Source: Candidatus Coatesiibacteriota bacterium
GTDB lineage: Bacteria > RBG-13-66-14
Length of the DNA: 12,305 nt
Assembly: GCA_014728185.1 (NCBI GenBank)
Contig: WJMB01000096.1
Coordinates: 1-12,305 of the forward strand
Direction of reading: 5' to 3'
Both the position numbers and the translations under genes were made by a program. Position 1 is the first letter of the stretch; each line of letters opens with the position of its first letter. The notes beneath the pieces are model-generated. The model was not told the origin of the DNA. It saw nothing but the letters and a program-made list of their open reading frames with translations, and ran no database searches. This document shows positions 1-6,906 of this stretch, piece after piece.

Positions 1-1542
1 GACGCCTTCATCTCCTTGCGCTACGTCGAGAACCTTATCGAGGGCGAGGGGCTGGTCTACAATCCCAGCGTACGCGACGAGGCCTATTCGAATCTCTTCT
101 GGATCCTGCTGCTGGCCCTGCCGACGCTCTTGGGAGTCCCCGCGGTAGTCGCCGCGCCGGTACTCGGGATCCTCTGCGGGGCGGCGACGATCTACCTGGT
201 CTGGCTTATCGCCAAACGCTTGACGCCTCGTCGACGATGGGCTCCCCTGGCGGCGGCGCTGGTGACGGCGGCGTTCTATCCCCTGCTTTACTGGTCGGGC
301 TCGGGTCTGGAGACCCCTCTGTTCACCCTGCTGTTGACCGCGGCAGCCCTGGCGCACCTGCGTCCGAAGAGCGGTCGCTTCCCCTGGACGGGACTGCTGC
401 TGGGCTTGGCGGCCTGGACCCGGCCAGAGGGTCTGGCCTTCATCGTTGTCTTCGCTTTCCACCATTGGTTCTACCGGCGTCGCGGCGAGGAAACGGGATC
501 GAGTCTGAGCGATCTATTGGTCGTTCTGGGCCTGGTAGCCGCCCAGTTCATCTTCCGCCGCTTCTACTACGGCCTCTGGTTGCCCCTGCCTGCCTATGTC
601 AAGGCCGGTGGCTCCCTGGTCCAGCTCAAATACGGTCTGGGATACATCCTCTTCTGGGTGCTGATCCGGGCGCCGCTGCTGTTGGCTCTGCCGGCTCTCT
701 GGGGACTCATCAAGCGTTGGCGTCGCCCCGCCGCGGGTCTCTTCACCCTGATGCTCGCCGCCCAGTTCGCCTTCATCGTCTACGCCGGCGGAGACTACAT
801 GGCTCATTACCGCTTCCTCGTCCCGGTCATGCCGGCCCTGGTCCTGCTGGCCTTGATCGGCGGCGATGAGCTGCTGGATCGGATGAAAGGCGAGTGTCCG
901 CGGGCCTGGGCGATGTGGACGCTGACGGCGGCCTTCGTGCTCTGGAGCCAGCTCGGTCACCTCGGGGACTACGCACACCGCCTGACTGCCGAGGAAACCC
1001 AGTTGCATAATTACTCCAAACAGGTGGTCGGGGTCTACCTGAAGGCCACCCTGCCCGCCGAAGCCACCCTGGCCTGCGGTTCGGCCGGCGGCCTGGCCTA
1101 CTACTCGGGCCTGCCCCTCTATGACTTCGCCGGGTTGTGCAACGCCGAGGCCGCCCTCCACGGCGAGGTGCGCCACGAGGGAATGGCGGGGCACCACATG
1201 GCCTACCCGGAGCTCGTGGAGCTGCGCGAGCCCTGGCTGGTCTTCATCAATCCCAACGCCGTGGACGCTGACAAACTGGGAGACTGGCTGGCCGGCGAGA
1301 CGGCGACGCCGGGCTACGCCGTCGACGATTTAAGTTTCCCCAACCGGGAGATGCTCGATCACCCGGTGCTGACCCGGGATTATCGACCGATGTTCGCCCG
1401 GGTGGACGCGGGCGATGCAGTCGCTGAGGGTGGAGAACTGTACGTCAGCTTCTACGCCCGACGGGGCGAGATAGAGAAACTGATGAGCGCCGCGGGCGCC
1501 GTGCCCGTGGTCCCGCAAACGCCCGTCGAGAGCGCTCAGTAA
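1..1542 (+). CDS. GT-C superfamily membrane glycosyltransferase (5' truncated)
   Basis: The reading frame is open from the first base, so the gene starts upstream; the TTG at 16 is internal. The first visible residues are DAFISLRY. In lipid-linked-sugar GT-C transferases this kind of acidic motif lies in the first extracytoplasmic loop and contains the catalytic Asp. Next come EGEGLVYNP and EAYSN, then many hydrophobic spans (roughly 9-10 TM over the first 310 residues), the loop motif FYYGLWLPLPAYVKAGG, and VYAGGDYMAHYRFLVP. All of these are typical of the arabinofuranosyltransferase-like / family 39-like branch. The C-terminal 200 residues form a soluble extracytoplasmic domain. The expected role is transfer of a sugar from a polyprenyl-phosphate donor to an envelope glycan or protein; donor and acceptor cannot be told. 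About 513 residues are present. A promoter lies between this gene and the next, so it is probably not in their operon. The family call is fairly secure; the exact activity is not. Confidence 0.8.
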   Translation, partial: DAFISLRYVENLIEGEGLVYNPSVRDEAYSNLFWILLLALPTLLGVPAVVAAPVLGILCGAATIYLVWLIAKRLTPRRRWAPLAAALVTAAFYPLLYWSGSGLETPLFTLLLTAAALAHLRPKSGRFPWTGLLLGLAAWTRPEGLAFIVVFAFHHWFYRRRGEETGSSLSDLLVVLGLVAAQFIFRRFYYGLWLPLPAYVKAGGSLVQLKYGLGYILFWVLIRAPLLLALPALWGLIKRWRRPAAGLFTLMLAAQFAFIVYAGGDYMAHYRFLVPVMPALVLLALIGGDELLDRMKGECPRAWAMWTLTAAFVLWSQLGHLGDYAHRLTAEETQLHNYSKQVVGVYLKATLPAEATLACGSAGGLAYYSGLPLYDFAGLCNAEAALHGEVRHEGMAGHHMAYPELVELREPWLVFINPNAVDADKLGDWLAGETATPGYAVDDLSFPNREMLDHPVLTRDYRPMFARVDAGDAVAEGGELYVSFYARRGEIEKLMSAAGAVPVVPQTPVESAQ

Positions 1543-1557
1543 ACCGCTGGTTTAGCG
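1533..1557 (+). terminator. Weak hairpin over the stop codon of the glycosyltransferase gene
   Basis: TAAACC (1540-1545) and GGTTTA (1549-1554) form a perfect 6-bp stem with a 3-nt loop. An outer CGC/GCG pairing (1533-1535 with 1555-1557) lies below it. The stem includes the TAA stop. No T-tract follows, so this is at best a weak or factor-dependent terminator, or a 3'-end stabilising hairpin. Confidence 0.25.
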
Positions 1558-1568
1558 TCAGTTGCCCG

Positions 1569-1597
1569 TTGACACTCCACAGCGCCTTTGCTACACT
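1569..1597 (+). promoter_or_regulatory. Sigma70-type promoter with extended -10, ahead of the membrane-protein cluster
   Basis: The -35 box TTGACA (1569-1574) matches the consensus at all six positions. A 17-bp spacer follows, then TACACT (1592-1597, 4 of 6), preceded by TG one base upstream (1589-1590), the extended -10 element. Transcription would start near 1604, giving a leader of about 80 nt before the ATG at 1685. This is the best promoter in the window and very probably drives the genes that begin at 1685. Confidence 0.7.
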
Positions 1598-1684
1598 GTC
1601 AGACATATTCTTGCCTCATGACCACGCATCATCATCGTTGTCATGGTTCTATCCATTATCACCCATGCGGGAAGGGAGTCCGAA

Positions 1685-2890
1685 ATGACCGGTAGAGAGA
1701 AAACTCTCGCCACGGCAGCGCTGCTCATCGGCCTGCTGTTACCGGTCTCGGTATTCGCCCAAACCGGCGAGGAGTACCTCTACCCCCTGGTCGACCTGCC
1801 GCCGGCGCAGCCGATGGGAGTCATCGCCGAGGATCACCCCAACGATTCCGGCGAGCAGATCAACCTGAGCTGGACCCTCTCCATCGACGATCCCCGGCGG
1901 GGCCGCGGCCGGGGCAACGTGATCGCCTATCAGATCCTGCGCAAGCCCGCCGAGGTCGAGGGGGCGGAGTTCACCCTCATCGATCAGATCTCCGCCGGCG
2001 TAGGTTTCTACAGCGACACGACCTGTGAGCCGGACGAATCGTACATCTACCGCATCGGCGCCAGCAACGGCAAATCCATCGGCTACTCCGATCCCACGGC
2101 TCCCATAGTCTCAGCCTCGCATTTCTTCCACTCCGGTCGCTGGAACGCCCTGATCGGAGTGCTGCTGCTCTCGGGCCTGTTGATCTACTTCATCTACAGC
2201 GCCCGCCAGGGCAAAGAGCTCTTCATCCGGCGCATCGCCGGATTGGACGCCGTGGAAGAAGCCCTGGGCCGCGCCACGGAGATGGGCAAACCCATCCTCT
2301 ACGTTTCCGGTCTGTCGCCCATCAACGATGTGGCCACCATCGCCTCGGTCAACATCCTGGGCCAGGTGGCCCGCAAGGCGGCGGTTTATGAGATTCGCCT
2401 GATCGTCCCCTGTTACGATCCCATCGTGATGGCCGTGGAGCGCGAGGTCGTCAAAGAGGCCTATCTCGATGTGGGCCGCCCCGACGCCTACAACTCCAAC
2501 GACGTCTTCTTCGTCACCCAGTCCCAGTTCGCCTACGCCGCCGCCGTCAACGGCATCATGATGCGCGAGAAACCGGCGACGAACTTCTACATGGGCAAGT
2601 TCTTCGCCGAGTCGCTGATTCTGGCCGAGACCGGCGCCTCCACCGGCGCGATTCAGATCGCCGGCACCGACGCCGTCGTCCAGATTCCCTTCTTCATCAC
2701 CGCCTGCGACTACTGCATCATGGGCGAGGAGCTGTACGCGGCCAGCGCCTATATGAGCCGCGAGCCGCTTCTTTTGGGCGGCCTGAAGGGCCAGGACTGG
2801 GCCAAGTACATCGTCGGCGCCCTGATTCTCATCGGAGTGGTGACCAGCTTCTTCACCACCTGGTTCGCCGAGTTGTTCAACGTCACCTAG
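1685..2890 (+). CDS. Membrane protein with FnIII-like domain and orphan alpha/beta domain, copy 1 (DUF6754-like)
   Basis: I place the start at the ATG at 1685, behind a GGAAGGGAG-type ribosome binding site. The first 401 residues then match the next gene end to end; the upstream ATG at 1643 would add 14 residues absent from the copy. Residues 1-25 are a signal peptide ending VFA. Residues about 42-145 look like a fibronectin type III beta sandwich (NLSW, AYQILRK, YIYRIGASN). TM1 is about 153-172, followed by the positive stretch YSARQGKELFIRR. An alpha/beta domain spans 180-370, and TM2 is 373-397. The FnIII part should be extracytoplasmic and the second domain cytosolic. C341 and C344 form a CxxC, and LGGLKG (364-369) precedes TM2. 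From memory this resembles a Pfam family named DUF6754; I could not verify that. No enzyme signature is evident. It is probably a structural or sensory subunit of an envelope complex. Confidence 0.8.
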   Translation: MTGREKTLATAALLIGLLLPVSVFAQTGEEYLYPLVDLPPAQPMGVIAEDHPNDSGEQINLSWTLSIDDPRRGRGRGNVIAYQILRKPAEVEGAEFTLIDQISAGVGFYSDTTCEPDESYIYRIGASNGKSIGYSDPTAPIVSASHFFHSGRWNALIGVLLLSGLLIYFIYSARQGKELFIRRIAGLDAVEEALGRATEMGKPILYVSGLSPINDVATIASVNILGQVARKAAVYEIRLIVPCYDPIVMAVEREVVKEAYLDVGRPDAYNSNDVFFVTQSQFAYAAAVNGIMMREKPATNFYMGKFFAESLILAETGASTGAIQIAGTDAVVQIPFFITACDYCIMGEELYAASAYMSREPLLLGGLKGQDWAKYIVGALILIGVVTSFFTTWFAELFNVT

Positions 2891-3023
2891 GCTGCCTCCG
2901 CATCCGGCGCTCAGACCCGCCTACAGGAGAAAGCCGGCGTCGTCAGTTGGTTCGCCTTACTCAGCTTGCTGCAGTGCTACATCTTTCCGGGATATTCGGC
3001 AAAACAACTCGAAAAGGAGCGAG

Positions 3024-4229
3024 ATGACCGGTGGAGTGAGAACTCTCGCGGTGGCGCTGGTGGTCGCCGGCCTGCTGTTACCGGTCGCGGCCTTCGCCCA
3101 GACGGGAGAGGAATACCTCTACCCCCTGGTCGACCTGCCGCCGGCGCAGCCGATGAACGTCATCGCCGAGGATCAGCCCAACGATTCCGGCGAACAGATC
3201 AACCTGAGCTGGACCCTTTCCATCGATGATCCGCGACGGGGCCGCGGTCGGGGCAATGTGGTCGCCTACCACATCCTGCGCAAACCCGCCGAGGTCGAGG
3301 GAGCGGAGTTCGTGCTCATCGATCAGGTTTCGGCCGGTATGGGGTGGTACTCCGACCCCAACTGCGAGCCCGATACGGCCTACACCTACCGCATCGGCGC
3401 CAGCAACGGGACTTCGATCCACTACTCCGATCCCACCGAGTCCGTTGTTTCGGCCTCGCACTTCTTCCACTCCCAGCGCTGGAACGCCCTGATCGGGGTT
3501 CTGCTGATCTCGGGCCTCCTGGTCTACTTCATCTACAGCGCGCGCAAGGGCAAGGAGCTCTTCATCCGGCGCATCGCCGGACTGGACGCCGTGGAAGAGG
3601 CTCTGGGCCGCGCTACGGAGATGGGCAAGCCGATCCTCTACGTCTCCGGCCTGTCGTCGATGGCCGACGTGGCCACCATCGCTTCGGTCAACATTCTGGG
3701 TCAGGTGGCCCGCAAGGCGGCGATCTACGAGATCCGTCTGATCGTCCCCTGCTACGATCCCATCGTGATGGCCGTGGAGCGCGAGGTCGTCAAGGAGGCC
3801 TACTTAGATGTCGGTCGTCCCGACGCCTACAACTCCAACGACATCTTCTTCGTCACCCAGTCCCAGTTCGCCTACGCCGCCGCCGTCAACGGCATCATGC
3901 TGCGCGAGCGTCCCGCCACCAACTTCTACATGGGGATGTTCTTCGCCGAGTCGCTGATTCTGGCCGAGACCGGCGCCTCCACCGGCGCGATCCAGATCGC
4001 CGGCACCGACGCCGTCGTCCAGATACCCTTCTTCATCACCGCCTGCGACTACTGCATCATGGGCGAAGAGCTGTACGCGGCCAGCGCTTATATGAGCCGC
4101 GAACCCTTGCTGTTGGGCGGTTTGAAGGGACAGGACTGGGCAAAATTCATCATCGGCGCCCTGATTCTCATCGGGGTGGTGACCAGCTTCTTCACCACCT
4201 GGTTCGCCGAGTTGTTCACCGTCGGCTAG
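3024..4229 (+). CDS. Membrane protein with FnIII-like domain and orphan alpha/beta domain, copy 2 (DUF6754-like)
   Basis: This is a tandem duplicate of the preceding gene: 401 residues, no gaps, about 44 differences by hand count (89% identical). Divergence is uneven: about 82% identity in residues 1-170 (signal peptide, FnIII-like part, TM1) and about 94% in residues 171-401. The start ATG at 3024 follows AAGGAG (3014-3019) at 4 nt. The signal peptide ends AFA-Q, and the domain order matches copy 1, including the CxxC at 341-344 and LGGLKG before the last TM. The 133-nt gap after copy 1 has no convincing promoter or terminator, so co-transcription is likely. The conserved cytosolic half and drifting outer half suggest a shared inner partner and different outer contacts, or recent gene conversion. 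The function is unknown; a heteromeric pairing of the two copies is plausible. Confidence 0.8.
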   Translation: MTGGVRTLAVALVVAGLLLPVAAFAQTGEEYLYPLVDLPPAQPMNVIAEDQPNDSGEQINLSWTLSIDDPRRGRGRGNVVAYHILRKPAEVEGAEFVLIDQVSAGMGWYSDPNCEPDTAYTYRIGASNGTSIHYSDPTESVVSASHFFHSQRWNALIGVLLISGLLVYFIYSARKGKELFIRRIAGLDAVEEALGRATEMGKPILYVSGLSSMADVATIASVNILGQVARKAAIYEIRLIVPCYDPIVMAVEREVVKEAYLDVGRPDAYNSNDIFFVTQSQFAYAAAVNGIMLRERPATNFYMGMFFAESLILAETGASTGAIQIAGTDAVVQIPFFITACDYCIMGEELYAASAYMSREPLLLGGLKGQDWAKFIIGALILIGVVTSFFTTWFAELFTVG

Positions 4230-4274
4230 TGGTGCTGCAACCTTACTCCGCGTTCACGCCGAACGCCTCGCCAC

Positions 4275-4302
4275 CGGCTCCAACTCGATCTGCTGGGAGC
4301 CG
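4275..4302 (+). other. Stem-loop in the leader of the 202-aa membrane protein gene
   Basis: CGGCTCC (4275-4281) pairs with GGAGCCG (4296-4302) around a 14-nt loop, just ahead of a purine-rich ribosome binding site (GAAGGAG, 4312-4318). It could tune translation or protect an RNA end. It lacks a T-tract, so I do not call it a terminator. Confidence 0.3.
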
Positions 4303-4324
4303 TGCAGGAGAGAAGGAGAGTTAG

Positions 4325-4933
4325 ATGCGCAGGCAGATACCGCTTGTTATCGTCTTCGTTGTCGGTCTGTTCGGGGCACTGAGCTACTTCATCATGGAGC
4401 CGGTGATCCAGGACCTGCGCGAGCAGATGCTCACCTGGCTGCGAATCATCGCCGCCTTCGCGTTGGGGCTGGGTATCGCCAGCTTCCTGCGCAACCACGG
4501 TCGCCGGATGACCCGCCAGGTGCCGGGATGGGGCTTCAACGTCGTCGCCATCCTGAGTTTTCTCTCGATGACCTTCATCGGGCTGGTCTGGGGAATCGAA
4601 GAGGGCACGCTTTTCCGCGAGCTCTTCGATAACGCCCAGGTGCCGATGGAGGCCACCATGTTCAGCCTGTTGGCCTTCTTTATCGCCTCGGCTTCGTTCC
4701 GCGCGTTCCGCGCCCGCTCCAAGGAGGCCACGCTGCTTTTGGCGGCGGCGGTCATCGTGATGCTGGGGCGCGTTTTGGATTTCGATTGGCTCTCGGGCAT
4801 CACCGAGTGGATTCTCGAGGTACCCAACGGCGCCGCTCAGCGCGGCATCATCATCGGCGTCGGTCTGGGTATGATCGCCACCGCCCTACGCATCATTCTG
4901 GGTATCGAGCGTTCCTACCTGGGTGGTGAATGA
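4325..4933 (+). CDS. Uncharacterised six-TM membrane protein (202 aa)
   Basis: The ATG at 4325 sits 6 nt after GAAGGAG. The protein starts with a positive MRR and has about six hydrophobic segments at residues 6-23, 39-55, 71-90, 110-128, 134-149 and 173-192. Short charged loops (RNHGRRMTR; RAFRARSKE) fit the cytosolic side by the positive-inside rule. The C-terminus is short (GIERSYLGGE). I recognise no transport or enzyme motif and cannot name a family. It lies 95 nt after the second 401-aa gene and 19 nt before the next gene, so it is probably translated from the same mRNA. Its likely role is as an integral-membrane scaffold or channel-like subunit of the cluster's complex, inferred from context only. 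Confidence 0.7.
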   Translation: MRRQIPLVIVFVVGLFGALSYFIMEPVIQDLREQMLTWLRIIAAFALGLGIASFLRNHGRRMTRQVPGWGFNVVAILSFLSMTFIGLVWGIEEGTLFRELFDNAQVPMEATMFSLLAFFIASASFRAFRARSKEATLLLAAAVIVMLGRVLDFDWLSGITEWILEVPNGAAQRGIIIGVGLGMIATALRIILGIERSYLGGE

Positions 4934-4940
4934 TCCCTAG

Positions 4941-4946
4941 AAGGAG
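4941..4946 (+). promoter_or_regulatory. Ribosome binding site that fixes the start of the 292-aa gene
   Basis: AAGGAG directly abuts an ATG at 4947, leaving no spacer, but lies 6 nt from the in-frame ATG at 4953. The second ATG is therefore the better start, giving MKKLLQKLL rather than MLMKKLLQKLL. Confidence 0.6.
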
Positions 4947-4952
4947 ATGCTG

Positions 4953-5831
4953 ATGAAGAAGTTGTTACAAAAACTCCTGGTGCTCGACCGACGCTGGATA
5001 TTCCTCGTCATCGGCTTGGTGGTGATCATCGCCCTGGTCGCGCCCTGCACCACCTCTATCGGGATCACCACGCCGGTCCAGTCGTTCTATGACATCATCG
5101 ACAACGCCGAGAAGGACAAGCCGGTGCTGGTCTCCTTCGACCTGGGACCCAGCACCCTGCCTGAGCTCGAACCGATGCTGCGGGCCGTGGTCCGCCACGC
5201 CTTCCTCAACGATGTCCAGATCATCGCCACCGCCATGCTGATCCAGGCCCCGGGCATCGCCGAGCGCATCCTCGTCGAGGTCACCGAGGAGCTCAACGAG
5301 GAGTTCGAGGATCAGGGCATCGATCGGCGCATCGAGATGGGCAAGGACTGGGTCTTCCTCGGTTTCCGCGCCGGCGTGGCCGCCGTCATGCTGGGCATCG
5401 GCGAGGAGATCCGTAACGTCTACCCCACCGATTACTACGGCACCTACCTGGACGATGTCCCGATGATGCAAAACATCCACAACTACTACGACATGAGCGC
5501 CGTGGTAACCGTCTCGGGCACCCAGATTCCTGAGAGCTGGGTCATGTACGCCGGCGGCCCCAGCGGGGTGCCGGTGCTGGTCGGCGTCACCGCCGTCATG
5601 GCGCCCAACTTCTACGCCTACCTGCAGACCGGTCAGATGGCCGGCATGCTGGGCGGGCTCAAGGGCGCCAGCGAGTACGAGCGCCTGATGGACTACGACG
5701 GCATGGCCACCAAGGGCATGATCGCCCAGCTCTGGGTCCATGTCACGATCGTCATCTTCATTCTCTTGGGTAACGTCGCTTACTTCGTCACCCGCAGCGG
5801 CAAAAAGAAGCGCCTGAGCGTGCAACGATAA
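4953..5831 (+). CDS. Two-TM protein with large orphan domain, paralogue 1 (292 aa)
   Basis: The start was chosen from ribosome-binding-site spacing. The short N-terminus MKKLLQKLLVLDRRW is positive, followed by TM1 (about 15-34), a domain of about 225 residues, TM2 (259-280) and a very basic tail (RSGKKKR). This charge pattern predicts both ends inside and the domain outside. Motifs shared with the paralogue at 6907 include TLPELEPM/GLPELEPM, IAER, RRI-x-MG-x-DW, GxRAG, AYLQTGQM and LGGLKG (233-238). The pattern G201-x3-G205-x5-G211-x2-A214-V215 recurs at the same spacing in the two 401-aa proteins, implying common ancestry of the domain. No catalytic residues are recognised. The gene lies 19 nt after the six-TM gene and 16 nt before the next, so it is almost surely co-expressed with both. 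The function is unknown. Confidence 0.75.
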   Translation: MKKLLQKLLVLDRRWIFLVIGLVVIIALVAPCTTSIGITTPVQSFYDIIDNAEKDKPVLVSFDLGPSTLPELEPMLRAVVRHAFLNDVQIIATAMLIQAPGIAERILVEVTEELNEEFEDQGIDRRIEMGKDWVFLGFRAGVAAVMLGIGEEIRNVYPTDYYGTYLDDVPMMQNIHNYYDMSAVVTVSGTQIPESWVMYAGGPSGVPVLVGVTAVMAPNFYAYLQTGQMAGMLGGLKGASEYERLMDYDGMATKGMIAQLWVHVTIVIFILLGNVAYFVTRSGKKKRLSVQR

Positions 5832-5847
5832 GGAGAGGGGGGAAACC

Positions 5848-6642
5848 TTGGAATTAGCCACCGACATCTGGGTCTGGGTAGCCGCGATCCTGACGCTCTT
5901 CGTCTACTCATTCCTCATCAAAGACAACCCTCTCTATAAGTTCGCCGAGCATGCCATGGGCGGCTTGGGTGTGGGTTATTGGACGGCGGTGCTGTTCTAC
6001 AACGTCATTATCCCCGACTTCTGGGAGCCGTTGACCATCGCCATTCGTAAACTGTCCATGACGCCCCAGAACTTCGACGCCTTCATGGCCCGAGAGGGAT
6101 TCTCACAGATGCCGCAGATCATGCAGGATTTCTCTCCCGGCGTCTCGATCCTGCTGCTGTTATTGCCGGCGATCATCGGACTTCTACTCTTCACCCGTTA
6201 CATTCCCAAAATCGCCTGGATCAGCCGCTTTTCCCTGGCCTTCTACCTGGGTGCGGCCTCCGGTATCGCCATTCCCAACACCTTCCAGACCCGCATCCTC
6301 GAACAGTTGCGCGGCACCATCGTTCAGGACGCGCCCGATGGATCGGTGGTTCCTCTGTTCTCCTTCGACGCCTGGCGCGATTTCTTCGCCGCGCCGGGCA
6401 TCGAAACCTTCTTCGACGCCATCTCCGGACCGCTGTTGATCCTGGGCGTGGTCTGCACCCTGTCCTACTTCTTCTTCTCGAAGGAGCACAAGGGCATCCT
6501 GGGCGGCATGGCGCGCATCGGTATCTGGTTCCTGATGATCGGCTTCGGCGCCAGCTTCGGCTACACTGTCATGGGCCGTGTCTCGCTGTTGATCGGCCGG
6601 GTCCAGTTCCTGCTAACCGACTGGCTGGGCGTAGCCGGTTAA
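5848..6642 (+). CDS. Uncharacterised polytopic membrane protein (264 aa), TTG start
   Basis: The start is TTG at 5848, preceded by AGGAG followed by a G-run (5831-5842). No in-frame ATG lies close to this site, and the sequence before it is the end of the previous gene. Hydrophobic segments lie near residues 7-24, 36-56, 98-117, 127-146, 192-211 and 222-243, with a final amphipathic stretch (VSLLIGRVQFLL). Loop residues 57-97 and 147-190 are polar and probably extracytoplasmic. The stretch FSKEHKGILGGMARIG, then ASFGYTVMGR and LLIGRVQFLL, looks like a conserved family core that I recall only as unnamed hypothetical proteins. It is the last gene of the tightly spaced run, and a GC-rich hairpin follows. 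It is probably the second integral-membrane subunit of the same complex. There is no evidence for a specific transport substrate. Confidence 0.75.
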   Translation: MELATDIWVWVAAILTLFVYSFLIKDNPLYKFAEHAMGGLGVGYWTAVLFYNVIIPDFWEPLTIAIRKLSMTPQNFDAFMAREGFSQMPQIMQDFSPGVSILLLLLPAIIGLLLFTRYIPKIAWISRFSLAFYLGAASGIAIPNTFQTRILEQLRGTIVQDAPDGSVVPLFSFDAWRDFFAAPGIETFFDAISGPLLILGVVCTLSYFFFSKEHKGILGGMARIGIWFLMIGFGASFGYTVMGRVSLLIGRVQFLLTDWLGVAG

Positions 6643-6698
6643 GCGAATCACACGCCGCGCCACGTCAGGTTTCACCAAACGCACTGTAACGGCGAAAC

Positions 6699-6725
6699 GA
6701 GGGGTCGGCCGCGCGCCGACCCCTT
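6699..6725 (+). terminator. GC-rich terminator-like hairpin after the five-gene run
   Basis: GGGGTCGGC (6701-6709) pairs perfectly with GCCGACCCC (6715-6723) around a 5-nt loop. A-T and G-T pairs extend the stem to 11 bp (6699-6725). It sits 57 nt after the stop of the 264-aa gene. The sequence after it is TAACCG rather than a T-run, so it is not a classical intrinsic terminator. It may instead block 3' exonucleases or work with a termination factor. Confidence 0.45.
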
Positions 6726-6838
6726 AACCGAAGAATGCAAGAATGTCAGATGGGGCGATCCAGTGGGTTTTTCAGGCCCCGATGAGTTGCGGGCATACAC
6801 GCAAAGCGTGCGGCGGCGTCGATGAACAACCACCAGCA

Positions 6839-6867
6839 TTGATACGCCGCTGGACCTAGACAATACT
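6839..6867 (+). promoter_or_regulatory. Candidate sigma70 promoter for the 290-aa paralogue
   Basis: TTGATA (6839-6844, 5 of 6 to consensus) is followed after exactly 17 bp by AATACT (6862-6867, 4 of 6). It lies between the hairpin at 6699-6725 and the next gene. Transcription would begin about 33 nt before that start, so the second paralogue can be expressed independently of the five-gene run. Confidence 0.5.
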
Positions 6868-6906
6868 GGCTCACTCCTGAATGCCGAACCGGCCGTCGAG
6901 GTGCCC

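Noticed and set aside
1643..1684. Upstream ATG extending the first 401-aa gene by 14 residues
   Set aside because: The extension puts non-signal residues ahead of a clean signal peptide, is absent from the tandem copy, and the ATG at 1685 has the ribosome binding site.
4965..5867. 300-codon - strand frame opposite the 292-aa gene
   Set aside because: It is the mirror of GC-rich codons; the protein is a low-complexity run of D, G, H and V, while the + strand frame has TMs, ribosome binding site and a paralogue.
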